A model generated the notes under the pieces. The model had not been told where the DNA came from. It saw only the letters and a list, made by a program, of their open reading frames with translations, and did no database searches. This document shows, piece after piece, positions 48,701 through 61,526 of a DNA stretch of 64,000 bases (position 1 is its first letter; each line of letters opens with the position of its first letter). The position numbers and the translations under genes are program-made. This stretch comes from Baylisascaris procyonis (taxonomy: Eukaryota; Nematoda; Chromadorea; Rhabditida; Ascarididae). The stretch lies in assembly GCA_037389465.1 (NCBI GenBank), contig JAZARR010000179.1, positions 5,428,501 through 5,492,500 on the forward strand, given 5' to 3'.

Positions 48701-49949
48701 ATTGAAGGTGTTACGATAGTGTGGTTGTCGAAAAAATAATTCGAATATTTGTATTCGATCAATACAAAAAATTGCAGCATGCGATTAAAATGAACAAAGT
48801 TGAAAAATTGCGCAAATTAGACACTTTATAAACAGAGTAGATGAGATTATAAAAATAAAAATTACAAATCGTGATTTTCTATGAATTTATATTTGAGCTG
48901 CACAAGAGGAAATACTTATATTAGCAGAATATTTTAGAACTCAAATTTAAAGTCAATTTATTTCCGTCAAATATTAAAAAAAATTTCTGAGTACTTCAAT
49001 AATTGAAAGCAGCTACTAAGAATTAGAGAACACTTTCATTTGAATAATGCAAAAAAAAGAGTAAATTTTCCCTTAAAATTTTATTAAGAACGATCGATTA
49101 GTTGAAATTATTCTAGAGAGTTCCTCTTAGAGATATTTTCTTTTCTTGTTCGCAAAAAAAAAAAAAAACTTCTCTTGATGGCATCATTTTTGCGATATTT
49201 TCCTCATAAATTTCATCGCCATAAAAATTTGCGTTCATAAGAACTTCGATCTTGAAACTGTCTGATTCTATTATTAAGTGGAAAGAAAGATTTTTCTCTC
49301 ATCGAGACGAATGCCGTTAAATCGAAATCATTTCGAAATAGAATTCTAGAATGGGTAGAAGAATTCAAAGGAATGAGAGGGAAAGCAGAAGATACCACTA
49401 CCGATCGTGGCAATAAACACATTTCGATTGAGAAGTTCAAAAAGAAGAAGCGGATCTAACGTTTCCTGAGAACTAGAGGAGACTGGAAACGGAGAGAGGG
49501 AGGGGCTAATGGAACAGACCTGAGGATTTTCCTAATTGCTGACCCTACTTTTCGATGCTATTATTTAATGCTACCCAATTATAAGCGTTGTTGAGCAATA
49601 CTGCTAAAATCTTTCCGAGTTGCTGATATTAGTTAAGGTGTAATTCAGCAGTTTCATAATTCGCACGCGCACGGAAGCATAAACCGTCCGTTACATTCTG
49701 GACCCAGGCAATCAATTCCTGACAAGAAATCCAGAAACAACCAATTGAAATCCGGAAACAGCAATAGACATGCTACGGCCGGCACAGAACCAATGCACCC
49801 ACTGCTCTAACCTCTCAGCTATCCCGACACTCGGACGCCTCAGCTCTCAGTGCGAGTGACACACCCCAGCGAGTTTCTGCCTCTCTCTCAGTTACGAACT
49901 CTTTTGGCGCAAGGAAATTTAGCATGAAATATTGCCCGGAAAACATAAG
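42777..49949. other. AT-rich intergenic, nothing firmly supported
   Basis: Frames at 44634-44897 (minus), 45134-45328 (plus), 46099-46398 (plus) and 48294-48780 (minus) are the longest, but none has a domain, splice context or paralogue. A GC-richer island at 45150-45400 is unexplained. Long A and T runs are common. Confidence 0.35.
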
Positions 49950-52480
49950 CAGCGGAGGGAATATGCATATGTTCGCATTCAGCTCAACGATTTCTATTGT
50001 TTCATATCCAACTCATTGAAATTGAAGAGAAAAAAATACTTCCTCAAATTTTCCCTGTATTACCCCCCCCCCTACAATTGAAAAATTGCGATATTTGGGA
50101 TTTTTTTCGCCGCTCGTGTTTGTCATCGGGCACTAGTTCATACACCGCTCGCGAAGTCTCGCCGAGTAGACCACAAATCAAAAGATCTTTTTTGCTCCCA
50201 TCACACAGATCAGAACCCCCAAAATTGCAAAGATCGAGATTTCAGAAATTCTGGGTGGCCAATTCGGTTTTCAACTTTTCTCCCGAAACGTAATGAATTA
50301 TAGATCGTTTGATAGAGCTCTTAAAATTATATTAGATGAAGCAGTTCGTAGCTCCATAAGCCTAACTGCTGCCAAGAAAAATATTCGCAAATATCGATTA
50401 CAGTACATCTGTATCAAAATACAATATTCCTGCACCTATAATTTCCTTCCTATCTCATAAGACAGCAAACAACGCACATATGCGTGATCAGCTCATCGAG
50501 TTCTATCGTCTGATACCAAAATCACCGAAATCGAAGACAAAAAGTATTTTTTCAAAATTTCCCTCTACTACCCCCTTGTGATCTAAAAATTACGGTTTTT
50601 GGTATTTCTTTTCTCGGCTCCTACTTGTCTAAGGGTTATTGTCTGCGCACCGTTCGAGAGGCCTCGGCGAGCTGATGACCAATCAAAAGATCGTTTAGCG
50701 CCATATGAAAGAACGGCCGAGAACGAGAACCCCCAAAATTGCAAAAATCGAGATTTCAGAAATTCTGGCCGGTCGATTCAGTTACCAACTTTTCTCTCGA
50801 AATGTAACGAGTTCTATGTCATTTTATAGAGCTTTCAAAGTTATATTAGGGAAGGCAATCCGTAGCTCCATAAGCTTAACCGTTGCCGAGAAAAAAATCG
50901 CAAATATCAATTTCAATACATTTGTATAAAAATACGACATTCCTGCACCTATAATTTCTTTCTCTTCATATAAAAAAGCAAACTGTGCACACATTCGTGA
51001 TCAGCTCATCGAGTTCCATCGTCTGATACCAAAATCATCGAAGTTGGAGAAAAAACTATTTTTCCAAAATTTCCCTGTACTACCTACCCCCATGTGATCT
51101 AAAAATTGCGGTTTTCGATATTTCTTTTCTCGGCTCCTACTTGCCCCAGGGTCATAATCTGCGCACCGTTCGAGAGGTCTCGACGAGCTGATGACAAATT
51201 AAGAGATCGTCTAGCGCCATACGAAAGAGCGGACGAGAACGAGAACCCCCAAAATTGCAAAAATCGAGATTTCAGAAATTCTGGCCGGTCGATTCAGTTA
51301 CCAACTTTTCTCTCGAAATGTAATGAGTTATATGTCATTTTATAGAGCTTTCAAAGTTACATTAGGGAAGGCAATCCGTAGCTCCATAAGTCTAACCGTT
51401 GCCGAGAAAAAAATCGCAAATATCAATTTCAATACATTTGTATAAAAATACGACATTCCTGCACCTATAATTTCTTTCTCTTCATATAAAAAAGCAAACT
51501 GTGCACACATTCGTGATCAGCTCATCGAGTTCCATCGTCTGATACCAAAATCATCGAAGTTGGAGACAAAAACTATTTTTCCAAAATTTCCCTGTACTAC
51601 CTACCCCCTTGTGATCTAAAAATTGCGGTTTTCGATATTTCTTTTCTCGGCTCCTACTTGCCCCAGGGTCATAATCTGCGCACCGTTCGAGAGGTCTCGA
51701 CGAGCTGATGACAAATTAAGAGATCGTCTAGCGCCATACGAAAGAGCGGCCGAGAACGAGAACCCCAAAATTGCAAAAATCGAGATTTCAGAAATTCTGG
51801 CCGGTCGATTCGGTCTTCAACTTTTCCCCGGAAATATAATTAACTATACATCGTTTGATAGAGCTTTGAAAGTTGTATCGAAGGAAGGAAATAGTAACTC
51901 TAAAGGCCTAACCGTTGCCGAGAAAAAAAATCGCAAATATCAATTACAGTACATTTGCATAAAAACACGACATTCCTGCACCTATAATTTCTTTCTCTTC
52001 ATATAAAATAGAAGTGTGCACACATTCGTGATCAGCTCATCGAGTTCTATCCTTTCATACCTAAATCATCGCAATCAGAGACAAAAAGTATTTTTTCAAA
52101 ATTTCCCTGTACTACCTACCCCCTAGTGATCTAAAAATTGCGGTTTTCGGTATTTCTTTTCTCGGCTCCTACTTGCCCCAGGGTCATAATCTGCGCACCG
52201 TTCGAGAGGTCTCGGCGGGCTGATGACGAATCAAAAGACGGTTTAACACACTATGAGATAGCGGCCGAGAACGAGAACCCCCAAAATTGCAAAAATCGAG
52301 ATTTCAGAAATTCTGGCCGGTCGATTCGATTTTCAGTTTTTCTCTCGAAGTATAGCAAGCTATATATCATTTGGTAGAGCTTTCAAAGTTGTGTCGACGA
52401 AAGCAAACCGCAGCTCTGCTGGCGCAACGGTTGCCGAGAAAAAAAATTCCGAAATCTCCAATACAATACATTTCTATAGA
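49950..52480. repeat. Tandem array, about 515-bp unit, about 4.9 copies
   Basis: The anchor CCAAAATTGCAAA and the following ATCGAGATTTCAGAAATTCT recur at about 50218, 50732, 51246, 51763 and 52278, a spacing of 514-516 bp. The middle three units are nearly identical and the first and last are more diverged, as expected for an array homogenised by unequal exchange. Each later unit contains an open frame of 76-79 codons starting MVFLFSAPTC or MRFSIFLFSAPTC; in the fourth a one-base loss in a C run shifts it to a 127-codon frame. Because the units are so similar in DNA, the preserved frame is not evidence of coding function. Confidence 0.88.
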
Positions 52481-52689
52481 AAATTCACAAAATTTAATTT
52501 TTGAACTCAACAATCCTTAAGGAAATGAATCTAAAAAATAGATATCATTGAAGAATCATGTATAAAGGGACGAAAATAAAAGAACCGAGGAAGAAGAGAC
52601 AAGTAGAACCTAAGTTGATCACAGGAAGAAGTGACGATACGAACCTATTAATCATATGTTTTTTTTTTAATTTTAGTACTAATATTAAG

Positions 52690-52745
52690 GTCAGAGGGGC
52701 TCCGCCCCCCTGAACCCCCCGCAATGGGCTGCTGCCCCCTTGACC
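52690..52745. other. GC-rich hairpin island next to the tandem array
   Basis: AGGGGCTCCGCCCCCC forms a stem GGGGC-TCC-GCCCC and is followed by a second C-rich and G-rich block (AACCCCCCGCAATGGGCTGC). It stands out sharply from AT-rich flanks and may be the end of a mobile element. Confidence 0.5.
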
Positions 52746-53391
52746 ACTGGTTTGATCTGGGTGCAGTTGTTGCTATGGAAAAAAATTCATTCTCTATTAG
52801 ATTACACTATTAATACGCTCCTAATTTTTTTTTTTTTTCTCACAAATTCTTGCAGCTGATCCGATAAAGGTATACATCGTTCGAAAGAGAATTAAATAGT
52901 AATTCCAACAAAATAAAGCTCATCGAAATCCATCCAGAAATTGTCTCAATTTTGTGTACTTTCTGAATCAGATCATTTAAGCGTTAGGGATGTGTGAATC
53001 TCAACATTGGTAAAAACTATAGAATAATTGCAACATTTAAATACCCAACATTTTGTACAAATATTTTTTTAAATTTAAATGTTCGAGTCATTGTAAAAAG
53101 TATGACTTAACTGTTTTTCAACTCCGATTTTTGTTTTCAACATTTTGCTTTATTTCCTCCACTCTTTGGTTCTTCCTCTTCTCTTTTATCGTTTTTCTCT
53201 CCTAAATCCGTGCAATTTCTTCTTAAACCTTATAGATCTTTTTTTTTTTTATTTCTTCTAATTTTAGATGAACAACTAGATCTTTATATCTGTTCAAAAA
53301 TTTACTATTAGATTTTAATATGTGCAGCTTTAATAAGCACAAGTTTCTAAATTTACATATCTGCAGCTTCAATAAGCATAAGATTCTTAAT

Positions 53392-56300
53392 TTACATATT
53401 ACAAATTAACGATGAATGACTTGTTATCGCATCAATAAGAAATCCAACAAAATCGAACGCCTCACTAAGCATTCTCATGTAATATCCAGATTTGTCTAGT
53501 AAAACCTGAAAAAAAAAAATTCCCGTTCAGTATAAATGTAAGAAAGGAGAAAAAAAAAAGAAAAATTTGTATAAAAACAAATTTATATAAGTTGAACATC
53601 CGTTAAATTAACTTCTTGAATAAATAGAGTAATAATAGTAATATAAATAAATACTCCCATTATTTATAGATGATAATTTTATAATTATTCGTCTTATTTC
53701 ACATAAATTATTTAACGGAAGATAATTTAAATATGACAGAAAGGATGAATTTTTGCCTCTTAAATGTTCAATTAGATCCTAGATCGCTGGAAAATAGTAA
53801 AAACATAAAAGTAATGGTGGCTATATGTTGCAAAAAAAGGAAAGAAGAAATGGAAAAAAAAAAAGCGAGAAGAAGATAGTATTATCCAAATTGATGGGTT
53901 TTCCTCCATAAAAACGACTATGTGAAGTGTCCTATTTTTCTTATGGAATCTCAATACTACCATAGAATTACTCTCTTTTGCAGTTATTAATTCAATAAGG
54001 AATATCGATTACGACCGATAAATTGTAATTTTAAACTCGTAAGGGCAAACGAAATCAACATTTACAACCAAAAATTTATAATTTGCATATATAATTTCAC
54101 AGCAACTTTTTTTTTAAGTCGGAGTTCCTTCACCGGACACATAACGCATTTTTCTGCTAAGACCAATTTTTTTATTATGAGCTCAATGTGGTTGCTAAAA
54201 TTTTCATAAAAAATTTTGAGGAAAAAAAACGCAAAAAAATTGAGATGACCCAAAAAATTGAAATGAAATAAAAAAAAACACCACCAATGGAATCAGCTCT
54301 TGTCAGAAGAAGAGAAACGAAGTAAGTATCGAAAATTTTCCCTTATTTCTAATTTTTCTTGAACGAAAAATTGAATCTTTTATTTTATCGGAACATGAAA
54401 GTTTTTTTTTTTTTTAGTAAAGAAAAGAAGAGATAAGTAAGTGGGAAAAAAGAAACAAAGAAAAAACAAAGTTCATCTTTTTTTGCGCATATAGAAAAAA
54501 AGTCGTCATAATATATGAGTGTTATTTTAATTCATCAACAAATTTCAAAGGAGAAATGCCAAAAAAAACATTTTCCTTTATCTCATTAGTTTATCAAATG
54601 AAACATTCTAACAATAACCTTGAGAGAGTCTATTTTTCATGAAATTTTTTTGGCTATTAAAAAAAATTTTTTTAATCAATAAAATTAGATTTATTATCTA
54701 ATAAAATAATAATATTTTTTTCAACTATTTAATTAGAAATAATTGATAAGTGGTTTCCCATAAGTAAATAATGAGATCATTTGCATATATTAAAAAAAAA
54801 AGGTAAAAAAATACTCATCGATATTATATGCGTAGATAAAAAATTATCAAATTTTCAGCTGTAGATTATATTTTAGATGAGCGCTTAAATGAACGATTAC
54901 CTTTTTACATCCAACATGGAGTAACGGCTTTATACCGACAGTTTCACGCATAGGATTACTTTTTAAGCATTTACCTGTCGCAGAATCTATCACCTCATAC
55001 CAATCGTTAGCATCTGTTTTCCTATAAATGCAGGTTTGTTATTTCTATTCCCTATACAACTAACAATATTATAGAATTAAGATTCATAAGAGAAAATATT
55101 TATGCTATAACGCTTGAAAAATGCAGAAAAAAGTTCTAAAACGATTTAATCATATTATACTATCTTTTTGTATAAATATTCAAGAAGTGAACACTAAAAA
55201 TTCATTTTCTAAAAGAACCTAAGTGCTGCAGAATTTTGCGTCCATATGTTTTTTTTTTTGGGGGGGGGGGGGGGGGAGGGGAAGGAATGCTTTACCGTTG
55301 AGCTCCTAAAGAGATTCACGCATAAATTTCGCCGAAAGTACTGGACGGAAGGAAAAGCACATATATGTGAGTATCTATACAAATATAGCCACCTTAAAAC
55401 AACCTTTGGACCGATAATCTGTAGAAGAATTGAATGGATTAGTGGGATGATAGATATCCTAACTATAAATGAGCAACATTCCTCTCTAGTTGAAAAAAAT
55501 TTTTCTAATAGAGAGACGATTTCGATCCTTAGCCAATCGTATGAGTTTTGTAAATAATGAAAAAATAAAAAATCTATCAATTATAAAATAATTAATAAGT
55601 TCAGAAAAACTAAAGAATTAAATAAACTTACATAAAACTTTTTATTTCATCCACACAATTTTCGATCCTGCTTCCTTTTCCAATTGCTTTCCCGTGTATC
55701 ATTTTTGTTTCAACAGCCTTCAAGAAAATCATCGAAATTTTAGAATGAGCAAATTGCAAAAATTACCACAAAAATTAGCAAAAATTTTTACAAACGGGAA
55801 AACACGCCAAGGATTTTTGCACAATATGTGCCATTACGATCATTTTCAGCGACCAACAAATTCAATAACTTGCCGTTTAAAGATAACGCATACGATAAAA
55901 ATACAATCGTATATTAACTAAATATCGCCAATCGTAGCGAATTTCATACGATCGGTTTGTTTTCCAATTCAATCGTTATGGATTCCGTAGCGATTGGATT
56001 CGAAAATGCTATGGCAAACAATGGATAATTTCTTCAAAAAGTTTCGCCGAGTTCTTCAAAAATGTTCTTTTCTTCGTCAAGTGACCTCAAATATGTACCG
56101 TCTTGATAGAATTAGTAAGCCCTTCGAAACGTCTTCGTACTTCTAGGCGTGCATCTTGAACACATCCACAAACAGCTCTCTTCGCTTTCTTCAATGCTTC
56201 CCGGCATCGTGTTGAAATCATTTCTCCACAATTTCGTACCACTAAAATTATTTCAATATTACTTTTCACAGAACTTTCTTTTCTCTACTTTTGAGAGATC

Positions 56301-58573
56301 AGTTAATTAAAAAAAAAAAGAAGTTGAGATTAAATAAGTGTTACGTAAATAGTAAAATAATTCAAGCAATAAATTTCAATATTAATGCAAGCAAAAATAT
56401 TTCAGAAAAGAAATTCAATTGAAATATTCGTGAAATTAGACAAACAATTTTTCAGCATTTAGCATAAAAGAAATTACATTTAAAGAGTAGAAAGATTATA
56501 AGATAATGATAGCAGTACTATTGCCTCAATTCTCAACTATACGATTGGCATTTATAAAATTATCCATAAGATGACAATATTTCGCGTTTTTAAATCTTCA
56601 GAGTTTCACAATTTCAAAGTTATTTGCAATTATGGTTTCAAGACAGACGTTAGATGCCAATGCTAAAGTTGAGACCTGAGGTAACAAAGTTTCTATTATC
56701 TTCTAATCACGAATTTCATTCGTTCATATTTGAAATAATATATCGTCGACAATACTTTAAAGTCGAAAATATAGCTTTCGCTAATTTTGGAAGATTTTTG
56801 GCTGATAGCGAAATATTTTCTCCACCTGAACGAATTATCGAACTTAGAAATTCATAAATTGCGACATAAAAGTAATTATACAATGACAACGATAATCAAC
56901 ATATTATTGGTAAATTTAGAACATTTTACTCGCTATCGGACCCATGCTATCGGCGATGTTAAATAGCCCCAGATGCTAACCTTCCTTTATGATGCCTAAA
57001 TTTCGAAGTAATATTTGCGCGACGAGCAATTAACTTCGTATAACACAATTTCTTTTGTTATGATTTATATTTGCTACACTATGATGTGTTATATTCGAGT
57101 AGAAATCTTACAGCACAAATTGCTCACCTTTATTATATGCATCAAGATAATCGGGAAATGGTTTCTCCAGACATTTTTCGGTAGCGATTGCTGCTCTACT
57201 ATCGTTTTGAGAACATTGTTTTACACGACTTCTGATAATTATATAATCAGATATATCAGCGACACTAAAAAAAAATTGATAAATGATATTTGGAATTTTA
57301 AATTTAATGAAATCTTTTAGGTAGTTTAAAATTGGGTAATATTTTAGAAAATATGAACGGTTAAGAAATGAGCCAGAAGTCCGTATGGTGATATGCCTAT
57401 TACCGTCGATTCAATAATTCTTCTCCCAAATAATGACATGGTTAATGGGCTATAAAGTAATTTTTATATGATTGTGTCCTAATTGACCCTCAAGAATTTT
57501 TTAAAGCAATCGATTGATCGAGTTTATTCTCTCTTCGCTGATTGCCCTGAAGGGAATTTCAGTAATAATTTTTGATGAATCTGTTTAAAAAATATATATT
57601 AATACAGCAACAATGGTAATTCTCTTAAATTGTTTCATTTATTATCAAAAATATGATAGTCGAAATAATTGGTGAAAAAAATTTTTATTATTGGTAGATT
57701 TTCAATTTAAAAAAATATGTTTCGATGCATTCACTCCAAGTAATGGAGCCTAAGCCCATTGCTCAATATCCACCGCTATGCGTTAAAAACCAGTATAATA
57801 ATCAATCAATCATCTAAGCATAATATCGGAAAAAATTCATATATTTGATAAAAATTTTATAAATTCATGTAAAATTCAGATAAGCACTAGTTTAGTTGAT
57901 CAAATATGGCTTTTATAATTTAAAAAAAAAAAAAAAAATCCTGTATAATTTCAATAGGGCGATTTAGAAAGCTGTAGTTTATTGGTGATTAGCCTTCTCG
58001 TAAATCAAATCGAAGAACATTGTAAAGTGTTTCCTAGCAATTTTCATTTCTGCTAGCCCCTATAAGTTATAGAAAAAAGTAAAAAAAAGATAATGTTCCC
58101 CCATTTAATTATGATGAAAAACAAAGCATAAAAAATGAAATAATTGTAGATTTCATTATTATTGCTCTAATATATTTCAAGCGAATAAAAAATAGAAGTA
58201 AATAATTTTTAACTTCGATAAAGAATATAGAAGTGATAATCGTTTTTTCACTGCAAATGCTTAAATTCCCATTGAAAAAAATAATTTACGAAAAAATAAA
58301 CGCATCATATAAGATACTATCGATATGTATTCTTTATCGTTTCTTCTATCGTTGCAATCGGAATTATGAATATTCTAAAAATAGTTGAGGAATTTAATCT
58401 TAATATATTATCTTATACTGCTGAACAATCGCTGAAAATTTAAGTCAAAAATATGTTTGCAAAAATTCAAATGTATCAGGATTTACCATCTAGCTCAACA
58501 ACAAGTGGTTGTTTTCATTCTTCTTCATGAACTCATTAAAGTCGGTGAATCAAACTGGAAAAAATCGACGAAA

Positions 58574-58619
<46 letters not shown>

Positions 58620-61526
58620 ATATATATATATATGTATCTGCACTATGAAAGTGGAAAACATAATGAAATAATAGCTAACAGATCAGCGATTTGTGCTTGT
58701 GATGGTTTCTTGACGACAGGTGGTGGTAATCCTGGAAATGCGGGATCCTTTTTTAAGACACAATTGAGGCCTTCACGTAGAACTGCCTCTACTATCTCAC
58801 CTAGAAAACATCGCGCCTCTTCCGGTGGTGTATAGAGCGTTGCGCTAACGATTGCGCTCGCAAACTGCAATTCAAACGCTGTTTACGATATACCGTATTC
58901 TTGGTTACCGTAAGTTATCATTTAAAAGGTATCATAGTCGCAACGTTACATAATCATGGCTCTCTGAATGAACAATTGCCGATCTTTTGTAAGCAATAGA
59001 AATATTTCATAGCCTACTTAACCAATCGTGGTGCCGAAATTATTTTGGTACATATAACCTTTGACTATCACGTAAGTAAGTAAGTATAGATAACTTCAGT
59101 CAAATAAACTTTGATCGTATTGAAGGTATTTCCTGTAACTGATGGATATAAATATTATAATTTCTTTAATCTCGGTTGATTTCATTTACAATCTGAGAGA
59201 AATAAATGTTATTTTTCTTATTTCTCTTGGCCAAAATTTTTAGCCAAAATTGTTGATTATTCTCATAATTTCGGAAACGATTTATTAGAATTTTTTTGAA
59301 TAGAAAAAGAACAAATTCACATCAGTAATTCTTCTAAATTAAAATATTAATAAGGAAATTGCATAAATAAATTGAAATAAATAATATTCACCGTTCGACA
59401 TAATTTGCAATCCCTTAATGGACCATTTCTATCCCATGCTTTTTCATTTAATTCAGATGGATTCATAGCGCAACGTCCATTTATAGTGAATTTATCGTGT
59501 CGATTCGATGCAAAACATGTTGTGACAGCTTTTCTTAAAATTTCATTTTTTAATGCATATTTGTCAAATTTTATAACATTATTGATCATTAACCTATTAG
59601 AACGTTATTATAATTTATTATAAAGTCTCAAGAGTCCCAAGTTTTAATCGTTGTAAGTTCTAAGAACGGCGCATTATCAAGCTACTTTATATCTCCAGAA
59701 AGCCCATAAATTTCAATAGTTTCCAGAATAATGTGTCATCCAGAGAGATGGACGGGAGGAGGGGATAGGAGAGACGATGAAGAGTCATATAAAAGAGTAT
59801 GGGTTGCTCTGATGTTTTTAGGTATCTTCTAGAATACCTGGGCGTTATTTGCATGCTTTACCTCATATTTGCATACTTTACCTCAATGATGGGCAAAAAA
59901 GTGCGAATTGCTGAAATATTCCTCAAGATGGCGGCGATATTTTTTTCTGCTAAAGAACTACCGAGGTGGAAATGGGAAAGATGGAGAGGTTTTTGAGAAC
60001 AAATATTTCGCAAAATGAGTTTTACCGATAATAAAAAACGTTTGAATCAACTATAAACGGTTGAATAAATAATATATCTCAATTGAAATTCGTCTTGAGA
60101 TGAAAATTCCTTCGTTTTTTTATTGACACAAATATTCTTTCAGGTATATTCTTTGGCGGTATTTTAGTCGATTACCTTCCAATCGAATGTTACAGGTTAG
60201 GCAATCGTATTAAAGCAATTCGACAACTTCTACATCATTAGTTGCTCAAAATCCCAATGAAATAGGCACTACACCTCTAAAGGAACGAATAAAATGGATT
60301 TTCAAATGTCATGAGAGTTGTTGTAACCGTAGATTTCTTATGAATAAAGAACGAAAAAATTGAAAGAAAAGAAATAATCAACGATGAAATGAATTGCCGA
60401 AGAATGGTGAGAAAAGGAATTATCACGTTGAAAGTATTCCTCTGTAGTGTTTATTGCTATCGTAAAATTTTTTTTTAATAAATAAATTGCTTTGCCTCGA
60501 AGGGAGGATGAATTAAATATCGATGATGAGTAAACGAAAAAGCTCCTAAACGAAGCTTTTATGACGTCTACTTTCGACTATCAAACCAACCAGTTTTATA
60601 AATTATCAATAAAAAGTTGGATATTCTCAATGAAAATTAAATTTAAAAGAAAATTTAATACGCTGATGTAAAATTGCATAGACATTAATACAAAATCGCC
60701 TCTTTGCTGTTGTAAATTTGCAACCATAAAGAGCCCTATTTGTGTTTGTGTATCTATATGTTCACTAGCTTCTAATAAACAGCCAATAAAATTAATAATA
60801 ATGTAAATTGAAAAAAATATACACTATGCATCTTCTCGTTTCCCCTTCCACATATATCAAAATTGGTATTGATGCATGAATTTTGAAAAGACTTCTAGTT
60901 ACTTGAATTTACCTTAAAATTTGTACACTTATATTTTTCAAATATTCGGGTTTTTTTTCATTTTATATGAATCGTTTAGCAATAAAACCAAATTTCCATC
61001 GAAAAAAATTACATCCCTCATCATCAAGATTCAAATAGGTCAAAATTTGAATATATTATTACACGTATTATTGCTTTTTTTTTTTTTTTTCTCGTGAATT
61101 AGTGAAAATAATTACAACGGTGAGCGGAATAATTAAATTGCCTATCATATCAGTGTTCTCTAATATATTTTTACTCGTATACTTCTGCTATGTGATTGAA
61201 GCTTTTGATCCGCTTTTTTTTTTCCATTCAATCCAGTAATAAATATATTATTAATAATAGTAACAACGACAGTAACAGTAGATAGGCAGTTTTCCATTAT
61301 TTATCACTAATTTCTATTCCGAAAATGAGTTCCCTACTGAGTGATTAATTACTATACAAACGGTATTTAATAATTCAAATCAAAATAATAACCTTGTATG
61401 ATGTTTGATCTCCGTTGAAATTTCTTCATAATTTTCGGTTATATTGGTGCTAAGGCAATTCGCGAAAGCATCAAATGTAGTAAGAAATTCTTTCCCTTCC
61501 ATACAATCATCATTCGTCACAGACGG
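53392..61526 (-). CDS. Gene E: paralogue of gene D, secreted cysteine-rich family (first exon not found)
   Basis: Eight minus-strand exons match exons 2-9 of gene D: 61393-61526, 59392-59533, 58680-58864, 57128-57264, 56099-56241, 55632-55717, 54901-55021 and 53392-53505. Lengths of 134, 142, 185, 137, 143, 86, 121 and 114 bp compare with 134, 139, 188, 137, 143, 86, 121 and 129 in D, and all phases agree. The block KAWDRNGPLRDCKLCRT is almost identical to D, while elsewhere identity is low. The product has 18 cysteines: it lacks the one in the D motif KHC and the last C-terminal one. The signal-peptide exon was not found in the 2.5 kb upstream and may lie beyond the window or be too short to see. 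The function is unknown; secretion is inferred from D. Introns are longer than in D. Confidence 0.83.
55260..55276 (+). other. G17 homopolymer in an intron of gene E
   Basis: Seventeen consecutive G follow ten T, then AGGGGAAGG. On the coding strand of gene E it is a C-run. Such runs are the known substrates of the DOG-1/FANCJ helicase in C. elegans. Confidence 0.9.
58575..58637. repeat. AT dinucleotide microsatellite
   Basis: About 28 TA units with TG interruptions, about 45 bp from exon 58680-58864 of gene E, in the intron that follows it. Confidence 0.95.
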
